In this document: positions 1 to 6,008 of the stretch, in pieces
Position numbering within the stretch: the first letter of the stretch is position 1
Layout of the letters: each line of letters starts with the position of its first letter
Assembly: GCA_029258405.1 (NCBI GenBank)
Contig: JARHYY010000083.1
Location: forward strand, 1 to 7,861
Origin: Helicobacteraceae bacterium
GTDB taxonomy: Bacteria; Campylobacterota; Campylobacteria; Campylobacterales; Helicobacteraceae
Reading direction: 5' to 3'
DNA: 7,861 bases
The notes under the pieces: model-generated
The model's database searches: none
What the model saw: only the letters and a program-made list of their open reading frames with translations
What the model was told of the DNA's origin: nothing
Made by a program: the position numbers and the translations under genes

Positions 1-30
1 ACTTTATATAGTGAAGTTAAGTAAATTCTT

Positions 31-85
31 TAAGGTTTATTCTGTTATTTGAATTTTTGGACTCTAAGGTTTATTGCTTGTTTGA
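31..85. repeat. Imperfect tandem repeat, two copies of TAAGGTTTATT
   Basis: The 11-mer TAAGGTTTATT occurs at 31-41 and again at 65-75. Each copy is followed 5-6 nt later by TTTGA, giving an imperfect period of about 33-34 nt. It lies just upstream of the TATAAT box at 106-111. The copies are short and the region is AT-rich, so this may be chance or a decayed duplication. No function is claimed. Confidence 0.35.
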
Positions 86-105
86 GTTTTGAGGTTTGGG
101 TATAG

Positions 106-111
106 TATAAT
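106..111 (+). promoter_or_regulatory. Candidate sigma-80 -10 box (TATAAT)
   Basis: A perfect TATAAT sits on the + strand, with no protein gene downstream in that direction. Helicobacter vegetative promoters rely mainly on the -10 hexamer, so a perfect match in intergenic DNA is suggestive. Transcription would start near 118 and run toward the hairpin at 196-208. In AT-rich DNA a chance match is possible. Confidence 0.4.
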
Positions 112-117
112 TGAGGG

Positions 118-220
118 TTGTTGGGGGAATAACTCATATTAGATATAAGACTTGTTTGTATCTCTATCATTAAAATAAAATGATTTGGTTCTACAAGCTT
201 TTTAAGCTCCTTTTGTTTTT
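118..220 (+). ncRNA. Candidate small RNA of about 100 nt, convergent with hemB
   Basis: The element is bounded by TATAAT (106-111) and by a hairpin with a T-rich tail (196-220). Its 5' part carries a GGGGG run (123-127). Internal arms AGATA/TATCT and ATCATT/AATGAT can form small hairpins before the terminator-like stem. It reads toward the 3' end of hemB, which is on the opposite strand. No known RNA family was recognised. The case rests only on promoter-like and terminator-like signals with plausible spacing, and the stems are AT-rich and weak. Confidence 0.3.
196..220 (+). terminator. Weak Rho-independent terminator-like hairpin
   Basis: AGCTT (196-200) pairs with AAGCT (204-208) across a 3-nt loop and is followed by CCTTTTGTTTTT. 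The orientation of the T-rich tail suits + strand transcription. With a 5-bp stem of low GC content it is a weak terminator. It could end the candidate RNA starting near 118. Confidence 0.35.
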
Positions 221-258
221 GGTTTGTATTTATGATATGTTATAGCTCTCTAAAAAAG

Positions 259-1230
259 CTACATTAAACCCATATCAACCAATTCTTGCGTATGATAACT
301 AATGATAATATCAGCACCAGCTCGTTTCATGCTTGTGATGGTTTCAAGCAAGAGTTTTTCATAGTCCATAGCTCCTGTTTTTTGAGCTAATTTCAATAAG
401 TTATATTCACCACTTACATTATATGCTGCTAAGGGCAATAGAGATTTTTCTCGTATGTCTCGTATAATATCTAAATAAGCAAGTGCTGGCTTTACCATAA
501 GAATATCAGCCTGCTCATTTTCATCATTAAGACTTTCTAAAATCGCCTCTCTTCTATTTGCCATATTTTGTTGATAGCTCTTACGATCTCCATGGATTGG
601 AGTTGATTGCGCTACATCTCTAAAAGGTCCATAATAAGCACTAGCAAACTTTGTTGAATAACTCATAATAGGTAAATTATAAAAGTTATTTTGGGCAAGT
701 ACTGTTTTTAAGGTATAAATCATTCCATCGAGCATGCCACTTGGGGCGAGCATATCTACTTGAGATTCTGCAAGAATAAGAGCTTGTTGAGCCAAAAATT
801 CTAAAGTTGCATCATTGTTCAATATGCCCTTTGAATCCAAAACACCACAATGCCCATGTTGCGTATATTCACAAAAACACAGATCAGCAATAATAAAAAT
901 ATCATCTTGTAATGCTCTTTTTAAAAATTTAATAGTTTCTGCCATAAGACCATTTTCATTTAGTGCATCGCTCCCGATACTATCTTTAATTTTTGGAATA
1001 CCAAAAAGCATTATTTTATTAATGCCCTTTTTTATGAGTTTTTCACATTCTCCTATAAGCACATCAGCACTCATTTGAAACACATCAGGCATGGAGTCAA
1101 TAGCATTTTTAACCCCATGACCATTGACCACAAAGAGAGGATATATAAAATCTTCTTTATGCAAACGGGTTTCTGTAAGCATATCTCGTAAAATTGGGTT
1201 GATTCGTAATGTCCTATATCGTTTAAACAT
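259..1230 (-). CDS. hemB: Porphobilinogen synthase (delta-aminolevulinic acid dehydratase)
   Basis: HemB condenses two 5-aminolevulinate molecules into porphobilinogen, the second committed step of haem synthesis, in the cytoplasm. The 323-aa product is full length for the family. It has the Schiff-base lysine motif YSTKFASAYYGPFRD (K194), the second active-site lysine in MVKPALAYLD (K247) and the substrate-loop motif APSGMLDGMI (162-171). The sequence DLCFCEYTQHGHCG places Cys118, Cys120 and Cys128 as the Zn ligands of the zinc-dependent class. The start ATG at 1230 follows the arsS stop after one nucleotide, and AAGGAT within the last arsS codons supplies the ribosome site, so translation is probably coupled to arsS. 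The same hemB-arsS-arsR neighbourhood occurs in H. pylori. No terminator with a convincing U-run was seen after the stop; the short inverted repeat TAGCT/AGCTA at 243-261 has its T-run inside the loop. Confidence 0.97.
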   Translation of the reverse strand: MFKRYRTLRINPILRDMLTETRLHKEDFIYPLFVVNGHGVKNAIDSMPDVFQMSADVLIGECEKLIKKGINKIMLFGIPKIKDSIGSDALNENGLMAETIKFLKRALQDDIFIIADLCFCEYTQHGHCGVLDSKGILNNDATLEFLAQQALILAESQVDMLAPSGMLDGMIYTLKTVLAQNNFYNLPIMSYSTKFASAYYGPFRDVAQSTPIHGDRKSYQQNMANRREAILESLNDENEQADILMVKPALAYLDIIRDIREKSLLPLAAYNVSGEYNLLKLAQKTGAMDYEKLLLETITSMKRAGADIIISYHTQELVDMGLM

Positions 1231-1231
1231 A

Positions 1232-2488
1232 TTAATCCTTTACTCTATTTTTAAGTTTTACTTTCTGAATAGCTCCTGCTATACTAAAGCAATGCGTATC
1301 ATGTTCATATTTGTAATGTAAATTCAAGCCTTGTGCTTCTACAAGATTCTTAATAATATAAATACCTAGCCCTAAACCTTGCGAGGATGGATTCTTTATA
1401 TCTTTAAAAAAAGGTTTAAAATATTCATTAATAGGATGTAATAAGGGTTTGCCTTCGTTTTTAATGGCAATTTTATCGTGCTCTATGGATACTTCCACTT
1501 TTCCCTTATTCTTATATTTCAATCCATTATCAATAAGATTTTTAATTGCTAAAGAAAGCATTTCAAAATCTGCTCTTACTATTACATTCTCTTGAGGGAG
1601 CAAAATAGGGAAATCATTTTGTTGAGGGTCTATGAGAAGCTGTTTAAAAACATGTTGCAATATATCATAAATATAGTATTCCCCTTTTGAAATTTGATAA
1701 TTTCTTGAGCTCATTTCTTCAATTTTAGCAAAGTCTTCTATCAATGAATTAAGGCGAACAAAAATGGATATCAATCGTTCTTTTTGCTTGAAATCTTGAA
1801 TCATTTCTGCAACAATGCGCCCTTTTGTTATAGGTGTTTTGAGTTCATGCATAATTGTTCTCAAGAAAAGATGCCTTGCATGGTTTAAGGAGTCTATTTT
1901 TTTAATAGCCTTATCAAACTCTTTAGAGAGCTCGCCTACTTCATCATTTTGAGGAATCAGGCAAGATACATCTGCCTTACCCTGTGTAAATTTATGAATT
2001 TCTGTACGCAATTTTTTCAGCGGTATAAGTGCCCGAATAATCAAAAGATACAAAAATATAACCACAGTAAAGGCTACAAATGCAAGAATATATGAATTTT
2101 TAAAAGTGTCTTTAAAGGTATCGCGATAGAGAGTTAATTTTTCTGGTGTTTGAATAAGCATATAAATTACATCATCATCACGCAATATTTTTGCTACCAC
2201 TCCATCAAAATCAGAACCTATTTCTAAAAAAAGATCTTCTTGTATCCTTGGGTTTTTAACGACTTTAAAGTTTAATTCTTGCAAATATTTTTCTATCAAA
2301 GAAATATCTCCACCATAACGAATAATTTGATTAATAGTAACGATGAATTGATTATATTTGCGTTGAATGTCTAAATGCTCACTTACATTTTGTGTGCGAA
2401 TGAGATATAGCGAAAATGCTGCTATGCTTATAAGTGCAACGGCAAATAATACAGTAACCTTCGCAAAGATAGAGTTATACCATTGCAT
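1232..2488 (-). CDS. arsS: ArsS-type sensor histidine kinase
   Basis: This is a membrane sensor kinase that would phosphorylate the adjacent ArsR. In H. pylori ArsRS responds to acid and controls urease and other acid-adaptation genes. The 418-aa protein has a first membrane segment at about 8-30, a periplasmic part at about 31-130, a second membrane segment at about 132-153 and a HAMP-like linker at about 154-205. The HisKA motif RTIMHELKTPITKG places the phosphorylated His at 214. The ATPase domain shows the N box (NLIDNGLKY, 317-325) and the G2 box (GLGLGIY, 371-377). The usual D-x-G-x-G box is degenerate (KNEGKP, 343-348). The start ATG at 2488 lies 5 nt after the arsR stop, with only a weak TTGGA as ribosome site, so coupling to arsR is likely. 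The periplasmic part contains a single histidine (H38). ArsS identity is inferred from operon order and architecture. Confidence 0.9.
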   Translation of the reverse strand: MQWYNSIFAKVTVLFAVALISIAAFSLYLIRTQNVSEHLDIQRKYNQFIVTINQIIRYGGDISLIEKYLQELNFKVVKNPRIQEDLFLEIGSDFDGVVAKILRDDDVIYMLIQTPEKLTLYRDTFKDTFKNSYILAFVAFTVVIFLYLLIIRALIPLKKLRTEIHKFTQGKADVSCLIPQNDEVGELSKEFDKAIKKIDSLNHARHLFLRTIMHELKTPITKGRIVAEMIQDFKQKERLISIFVRLNSLIEDFAKIEEMSSRNYQISKGEYYIYDILQHVFKQLLIDPQQNDFPILLPQENVIVRADFEMLSLAIKNLIDNGLKYKNKGKVEVSIEHDKIAIKNEGKPLLHPINEYFKPFFKDIKNPSSQGLGLGIYIIKNLVEAQGLNLHYKYEHDTHCFSIAGAIQKVKLKNRVKD

Positions 2489-2493
2489 TCCAA

Positions 2494-3180
2494 TTATTTA
2501 TCTCCATTATCTAATCTATATCCTATGCCACGAACAGAAATAATATATTTAGGTTCTTTAGGGTTTTTTTCTATTTTTGTCCTCAATCGTCCTATAATTA
2601 CATCAATGCTTTTATTGGAACTTTCTGGATTAATAGAAGGAGAGCTTAAAGAAATTTCTTCTCGAGATATAGCTGCTCCATTGCGCTTAATTAAATGTGC
2701 TAATATTTCATATTCAGCTCGAGTTAAATCTAATGAAACACCTTTATAAAGCACTTCTCTGCTCATTTCTTTGAGTTCAAAAGGCTTATGGGTAGCTAAT
2801 ATTTCTTCTTGTTTAGAATTTTGATATCGTCTTAAAACGCTATTAATTCTTGCAATAAGCTCTTTTGGATCATAAGGTTTTGGAATATAATCGTCAGCAC
2901 CGAACTCTAAACCTTTGATTTTGTCATTAAGATCGCCCCGTGCTGACGAGATGATAATTGGAATATTCTTGTTTTTAGCCACTCTCTTACACACCTCAAG
3001 CCCATCTAAGTTGGGAAGTGTTAAATCTAAAAGAAGGAGGTCAAAATGATGAGTATTTAATGCACTCATTCCAGTATAAGGTTCATCATAGCTGGTTACA
3101 GATATGCCATGGCTCTCTAGGTATTCAGAGAGAATGGCAGCAAGCTCCAAATCATCTTCTATCATTAGAATCTTCAGCAT
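2494..3180 (-). CDS. arsR: ArsR-type OmpR/PhoB-family response regulator
   Basis: The 228-aa DNA-binding regulator pairs with ArsS. The receiver domain (about 1-118) has the acidic pocket (E8, D9, D10), the phosphoacceptor D52 in LLLDLTLPNLDG, S79 and K101 (YIPKPYDP). D52 matches the phosphorylated residue number of H. pylori ArsR. The C-terminal winged-helix domain (about 128-225) has the family features LTRAEYEILAHL and the wing motif YIISVRGIGYRL. I chose ATG 3180 because GGAAAGGA lies 5 nt upstream and the product then opens MLKILMIEDD, as receivers usually do. An in-frame TTG at 3222 would add 14 residues (MLKPPPFFIAERTF), lacks a ribosome site and falls in the upstream structured RNA. 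The gene begins the operon with arsS and hemB. Its expression may be affected by the upstream RNA and the Shine-Dalgarno hairpin at 3186-3208. Confidence 0.93.
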   Translation of the reverse strand: MLKILMIEDDLELAAILSEYLESHGISVTSYDEPYTGMSALNTHHFDLLLLDLTLPNLDGLEVCKRVAKNKNIPIIISSARGDLNDKIKGLEFGADDYIPKPYDPKELIARINSVLRRYQNSKQEEILATHKPFELKEMSREVLYKGVSLDLTRAEYEILAHLIKRNGAAISREEISLSSPSINPESSNKSIDVIIGRLRTKIEKNPKEPKYIISVRGIGYRLDNGDK

Positions 3181-3185
3181 AAAAG

Positions 3186-3208
3186 TCCTTTCCGCGATAA
3201 AAAAAGGA
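3186..3208 (-). promoter_or_regulatory. Hairpin that can hide the arsR Shine-Dalgarno
   Basis: On the minus strand UCCUUU (3208-3203) is exactly complementary to AAAGGA (3191-3186), the arsR ribosome binding site. Two further U-G pairs (3202-3201 with 3192-3193) extend the stem to 8 pairs with a 7-nt loop. The 5' arm is the same stretch that forms the outer closing helix of the upstream RNA (3202-3209), so the two pairings exclude each other. The complementarity is seen directly. A regulatory role is inference, and purine-rich ribosome sites readily pair with pyrimidine runs by chance. Confidence 0.4.
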
Positions 3209-3602
3209 GGAGGTTTAAGCAATTTCTGTACTTATTAAGGAATCGGGTTTGGGATTAGCCAATTTTGGCTTTAAAAGCTTCCGGGACCTTTACGCCTACA
3301 TAACGATTCAAAAATATTTAAAGAACATTATTCATAAAGTACACATAGGGCTATGCCCAAGTATCCTTTTATGCTTATGGAGACACCTGTCAAATTGCAT
3401 CTCAAACACAGCTCCTAATTTTCAAACAAAATTAAATTTAATTAGGCATTCACAATGCTCAAAGAACAGGGTAACCCAAAATACAAGCGAGGATTTGGGG
3501 GTGTTTGGATTACTTGGGGTATCCTCTAGCTTATACATTATAGGTTACAAAGAGATTTGCTTCCCTTATCTACAACCTTTTCAGTCTCCTCTTGGTTGAG
3601 AT
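3199..3602 (-). ncRNA. Unrecognised ~400-nt structured RNA, or long leader of arsR
   Basis: This gap has no credible ORF but strong RNA character on the minus strand. It starts about 7 nt after a perfect TATAAT and ends in U7 (3205-3199). Its ends pair in three co-linear helices: AAGAGGAG (3593-3586) with CUCCUUUU (3209-3202), GGUU (3577-3574) with AACC (3215-3212), and AAGCAA (3562-3557) with UUGCUU (3222-3217). Inside are an arm at 3471-3548 (6, 8 and 6 bp), a hairpin GAGAUGC/GUGUCUC (3403-3397, 3386-3380), an arm at 3333-3373 capped by GGGC-AUA-GCCC, one at 3300-3331 (AUAAUG/CGUUAU) and one at 3257-3270. Several arms use G-U pairs that would be A-C mismatches on the other strand, which fixes the orientation. 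RNase P RNA, tmRNA, SRP RNA and 6S RNA were considered and not matched. It may be a free RNA or the 5' leader of arsR, 18 nt downstream. The exact ends are estimates, and the folding was done by hand. Confidence 0.6.
3471..3548 (-). other. Long RNA arm with a C-rich apical loop
   Basis: On the minus strand GUAACC (3548-3543) pairs with GGUUAC (3476-3471). Inside it GUAUAAGC (3536-3529) pairs with GCUUGUAU (3488-3481), with two G-U pairs. After a 2-nt UA bulge GAGGAU (3526-3521) pairs with AUCCUC (3494-3489). This leaves a 26-nt loop (3520-3495) containing CCCC and CCCCC runs and only one G. A 20-bp arm with an exposed C-rich loop is the sort of element that can base-pair with G-rich targets, as the C/U-rich loop of H. 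pylori RepG does. The targeting role is inference only. Confidence 0.55.
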
Positions 3603-3608
3603 AGGCGA

Positions 3609-3614
3609 ATTATA
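3609..3614 (-). promoter_or_regulatory. Perfect -10 box driving the arsR-upstream RNA
   Basis: A minus-strand TATAAT is preceded by a T-stretch (AATTTT), the pattern of Helicobacter and Campylobacter vegetative promoters. Transcription would begin near 3602, just upstream of the strand that closes the structured RNA. It lies 30 nt beyond the end of the CiaD-like gene, so it separates arsR transcription from the leu operon. It is the only perfect -10 I found in the gap. Confidence 0.6.
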
Positions 3615-3643
3615 AAAATTATGAGTAAATGGAGGGTAAATAT

Positions 3644-4129
3644 TTATTTTTTTCCTTCTAATCGCTCATCAATTAATGTAAGTTGCCATTCAAAAAAATT
3701 TAATATCAAATCAATTTTAGCTTCTGTAGCACGATTGTTTGGCGATTGCATGCCTTCAAACATTACCAATATACGCTCACGCAAGCCTTCTAAAAATTTT
3801 CTATCGTTTTCATGTAAATTTTCTTTTGGAGCTGTTTGGGCTGTCTTTTCCCCATTTTCCTCTGTAATTTGTGCAACATTTTCTTGAGCCATGGGCATTA
3901 AAGGTGGATCTTTTTTAATCATTGCTTCTAGCATTTCATGAGCGTTGAGATCAACTTCAGGGATATTGCGTAAATATGTTTTTGGTGGCTCTTTTTGTGT
4001 GTTTTGTTTTTTGCTGTCAGTTTCTTCTGTCTTATTGCTTGGTGTTTTTTCTTTTTCTATCTCATTTGTTTGTTCGCCACCTTCTTGCAATTCGGCAAGA
4101 GTGGATAAAATTGCTTCTTTTAGTTCCAT
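3644..4129 (-). CDS. CiaD-like domain protein, function unknown here
   Basis: The 161-aa protein has three parts: a short N-terminal helix (about 1-16, MELKEAILSTLAELQE), a long hydrophilic low-complexity stretch rich in Glu, Lys, Thr and Gln (about 17-105), and a conserved-looking C-terminal block (about 108-158). That block includes FLEGLRERILVMFEGMQ and KIDLILNFFEWQL. From memory the C-terminal block resembles the C-terminus of Campylobacter CiaD (Cj0788) and its Helicobacter relatives, so the family call is moderate. CiaD in C. jejuni is a delivered effector, but that role cannot be assumed here. There is no signal peptide or membrane segment. I chose ATG 4129, which overlaps the end of the TPR gene by 10 nt and has AGGTGG about 11 nt upstream. 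A GTG at 4144 in the same frame would add five residues. It is the last gene of the leu operon, with no clear terminator after it. Confidence 0.72.
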   Translation of the reverse strand: MELKEAILSTLAELQEGGEQTNEIEKEKTPSNKTEETDSKKQNTQKEPPKTYLRNIPEVDLNAHEMLEAMIKKDPPLMPMAQENVAQITEENGEKTAQTAPKENLHENDRKFLEGLRERILVMFEGMQSPNNRATEAKIDLILNFFEWQLTLIDERLEGKK

Positions 4130-4377
4130 GTTTTTGCTAACCACCTTTCAAATTCGTTAAATTCAATATCGGTATCCATTTTAATAAAAAATTCTTTCAT
4201 TTTTTCATCAACACCTGAAAATGTTCTACGAATACCAGAAAGCCTTCTTATAGCAATTTTAGCTTCCTCATTTTCTGGATCTTTCTTTAAAATATCTTTA
4301 TATATCTCCAATGCCTCTGCTTTTAAGCCTTGCAATTCATATATCGAAGCTAAGGTTACCGTTTTGTCATTAGACAT
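4120..4377 (-). CDS. Small TPR-repeat protein
   Basis: The 85-aa protein contains one recognisable tetratricopeptide-like repeat (about 8-40), with the pattern LASIYELQGLKAEALEIYK followed by ILKKDPENEEAK. A charged C-terminal part ends in FERWLAKTWN. TPRs mediate protein-protein contacts, so it is probably a small cytoplasmic adaptor. There is no signal peptide. The start ATG at 4377 lies 2 nt after the leuB stop, and AAGGAG in the last leuB codons is its ribosome site. Its end overlaps the CiaD-like gene by 10 nt, so the two are probably translationally coupled and may act together. I do not know a specific function. Confidence 0.8.
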   Translation of the reverse strand: MSNDKTVTLASIYELQGLKAEALEIYKDILKKDPENEEAKIAIRRLSGIRRTFSGVDEKMKEFFIKMDTDIEFNEFERWLAKTWN

Positions 4378-4379
4378 TA

Positions 4380-5462
4380 TTACTCCTTTTCATGCCGAGA
4401 AACAATATTAGCGATTAAAGTTCCCATATCATCGGTTGTGCAAAGACTCTTTGCCCCAAAAGAAGCAATATCCCTTGTTCTATAACCATCTTTAAGAACT
4501 TTATTGATAGCTTTATCAATTGCATTTGCTGCTTCTTCTTGTTGAAGTGAATAGCGCAACATCATTGAGGCACTTGCAATAGCTGCAATGGGATTTACAA
4601 TGCCTTGTTTAGCAATATCTGGAGCAGAACCATGTATTGGTTCATACAGAGAAACCTTATGCCCAATAGAAGCTGATGGAAGTAATCCAATAGAACCACA
4701 AAGCATACTTGCCTCATCGCTTAAAATATCTCCAAATAAATTTCCTGTAAGAATCACATCAAATTGCTTAGGATTTTTAATGAGCTGCATAGCAGCATTA
4801 TCAACATACATGTGTGTTAAGGCAACATCAGGATACTCCTGTGCAACGCGTATAACCTCTTCACGCCAAAACCTACTCACTTCTAATACATTCGCCTTAT
4901 CAACACTGCAAACTTTTTTCTTTCTCTTTAATGCAGTCTCAAAAGCAATTTTTGCAATACGATGAATTTCCTCTCTGCTGTATATCATCGTATTATACGC
5001 TTTATCTTCTTCTTTGGCACGAGGCTCACCAAAGTAAATACCTCCTGTTAATTCTCGTACAACCATAATATCAACACCTGAAATCACTTCTGTTTTTAAT
5101 GTACTTGCATCTGCTAGTTCATTATAAACAAATATTGGGCGTAAATTGGCAAAAACATCTAATGACTTTCTAAGCTTGAGCAAACCATGTTCTGGGCGAA
5201 AATTATGCTCCAATGAATCCCATTTGCCCCCACCAACTGCACCAAAAAGAATAGCATCAGCATCAAGACAACCACAAAGAGTTTCATCAGGAAGAGGAAC
5301 CCCTACTCTATCAACAGCAACACCTCCCATGAGATAATCATAATAATCTATGGTGAATCGAAAGGAATAAGCAGCTGCATCAAGTACTTTTTTTGCTTCC
5401 TCAATTACCTCTGGACCTACCCCATCACCTTTGATAACAGCAACTTTATAGCGTTTAGACAT
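4380..5462 (-). CDS. leuB: 3-isopropylmalate dehydrogenase
   Basis: LeuB oxidises and decarboxylates 3-isopropylmalate to 2-oxoisocaproate with NAD, the last pathway-specific step before transamination to leucine. The 360-aa length is normal. Visible family residues are the N-terminal KGDGVGPEV (11-19), substrate-binding arginines R98, R108 and R137 (RELTGGIYFGEPR), Y144, K189 (SVDKANVLE) and metal ligands D221, D245 and D249. The signature block NLFGDILSDEASMLCGSIG (241-259) and the NAD-site motif EPIHGSAPDI (274-283) are present. The VGGGKWD stretch (76-82) is typical of LeuB rather than isocitrate dehydrogenase. The start overlaps the leuD stop as TAATG, so the two are coupled. It is followed by two small genes without a known leucine role. 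Confidence 0.97.
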   Translation of the reverse strand: MSKRYKVAVIKGDGVGPEVIEEAKKVLDAAAYSFRFTIDYYDYLMGGVAVDRVGVPLPDETLCGCLDADAILFGAVGGGKWDSLEHNFRPEHGLLKLRKSLDVFANLRPIFVYNELADASTLKTEVISGVDIMVVRELTGGIYFGEPRAKEEDKAYNTMIYSREEIHRIAKIAFETALKRKKKVCSVDKANVLEVSRFWREEVIRVAQEYPDVALTHMYVDNAAMQLIKNPKQFDVILTGNLFGDILSDEASMLCGSIGLLPSASIGHKVSLYEPIHGSAPDIAKQGIVNPIAAIASASMMLRYSLQQEEAANAIDKAINKVLKDGYRTRDIASFGAKSLCTTDDMGTLIANIVSRHEKE

Positions 5463-5959
5463 TAAACCGCTCCTTCTTGTAGTTTCTTTTTAGCATATTC
5501 CATAAGCCCTCCAGACATTAAAAGGTCGCGCATAAATGGTGGTATTGGTGTAAAATGATAGGTTTTATCTTGTGTGCCATTATAAATAGAGCCTTCTTCT
5601 ATATCAACTTGTAATAAATCGCCTTCATTTATTTCATTGCATTCTTGAAGTTCCAAGATGGGAAACCCTGTATTAAATGCGTTGCGGTAAAAGATTCTTG
5701 CAAACCCTTTTGCAATAACACATTGAACACCCGCTGCTTTAAGAGCAATAGGTGCATGCTCTCGGCTTGAACCACATCCAAAATTTTCACCTGCAACAAT
5801 AACATCTCCAACTTGAAAATGCTGTAAGAAATCTGGACGGGCATCTTCCATGATATGCTTTGCTAATACTGAAGGATCACTTGTATTAAGATAACGTGCT
5901 GCAATAATAACATCAGTATCAATATTATCACCAAATTTCCATACTTTAGATTTACTCAT
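5462..5959 (-). CDS. leuD: 3-isopropylmalate dehydratase small subunit
   Basis: LeuD is the swivelling-domain subunit that joins LeuC to form isopropylmalate isomerase (2- to 3-isopropylmalate). The 165-aa product is of the short LeuD class. It shows KFGDNIDTDVIIAARYLNT (8-26) and the substrate loop GENFGCGSSREHAPIALKAAG (57-77), followed by AKGFARIFYRNAFNTGFP (83-100). I chose ATG 5959 because TAAGGGA lies 4 nt upstream and the product then starts MSKSKVWKFG. An upstream in-frame TTG at 5977 would add six residues but has no ribosome site. The gene is first in its operon, preceded by TATAAT boxes at 5984-5989 and 6009-6014. No leuC is adjacent: the upstream neighbour is the divergent nifS. 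The catalytic [4Fe-4S] subunit must be encoded elsewhere. Confidence 0.95.
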   Translation of the reverse strand: MSKSKVWKFGDNIDTDVIIAARYLNTSDPSVLAKHIMEDARPDFLQHFQVGDVIVAGENFGCGSSREHAPIALKAAGVQCVIAKGFARIFYRNAFNTGFPILELQECNEINEGDLLQVDIEEGSIYNGTQDKTYHFTPIPPFMRDLLMSGGLMEYAKKKLQEGAV

Positions 5960-5983
5960 ACATTCCCTTATTTTCAATTTTAA

Positions 5984-5989
5984 ATTATA
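5984..5989 (-). promoter_or_regulatory. Candidate proximal -10 box for leuD
   Basis: A minus-strand TATAAT that would start transcription near 5977 and leave a short leader of about 18 nt that still contains the ribosome site. It competes with the equally perfect distal box at 6009-6014; the sequence alone does not decide between them. Confidence 0.4.
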
Positions 5990-6008
5990 AATGCAATGTT
6001 AATGGCTA

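Noticed and set aside
94..127. G-quadruplex on the + strand
   Set aside because: Only three runs of three or more G occur (98-100, 115-117, 123-127), with a long first spacer, so the standard four-run pattern is not met.
3181..3222. Longer arsR start at TTG 3222
   Set aside because: The extra 14 residues precede the normal receiver N-terminus, TTG has no ribosome site, and ATG 3180 has a strong one.
3265..3300. SRP (4.5S) RNA domain
   Set aside because: The minus strand contains GGUCCCGGAAGC, similar to the SRP GGUCCGGAAGG, but the following GAAGCAGCC and the paired arm are missing.
3249..3599. 116-codon ORF on the + strand
   Set aside because: It has no ribosome site, unusual composition and no recognisable domain, and it lies entirely antisense to the structured RNA. 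It is probably a chance ORF.
3199..3602. RNase P RNA (rnpB) as the identity of the structured RNA
   Set aside because: The 3' part has ACAGAA followed by GCUUA and a GUAAAG...CCGGAAGC stretch that faintly recall P RNA, and AAGCAA/UUGCUU could imitate P4. However, the near-universal GAGGAAAGUCC with its bulged U is absent, and the spacing of the blocks is wrong.
3199..3602. tmRNA (ssrA) as the identity of the structured RNA
   Set aside because: There is no tRNA-like 3' end (no GGUUCRA T-loop, no CCA) and no tag frame ending in a sequence like YAPAYAKAA on either strand.
5960..5977. Longer leuD start at TTG 5977
   Set aside because: There is no ribosome site upstream, and the extension would translate the AAGGGA that serves ATG 5959.
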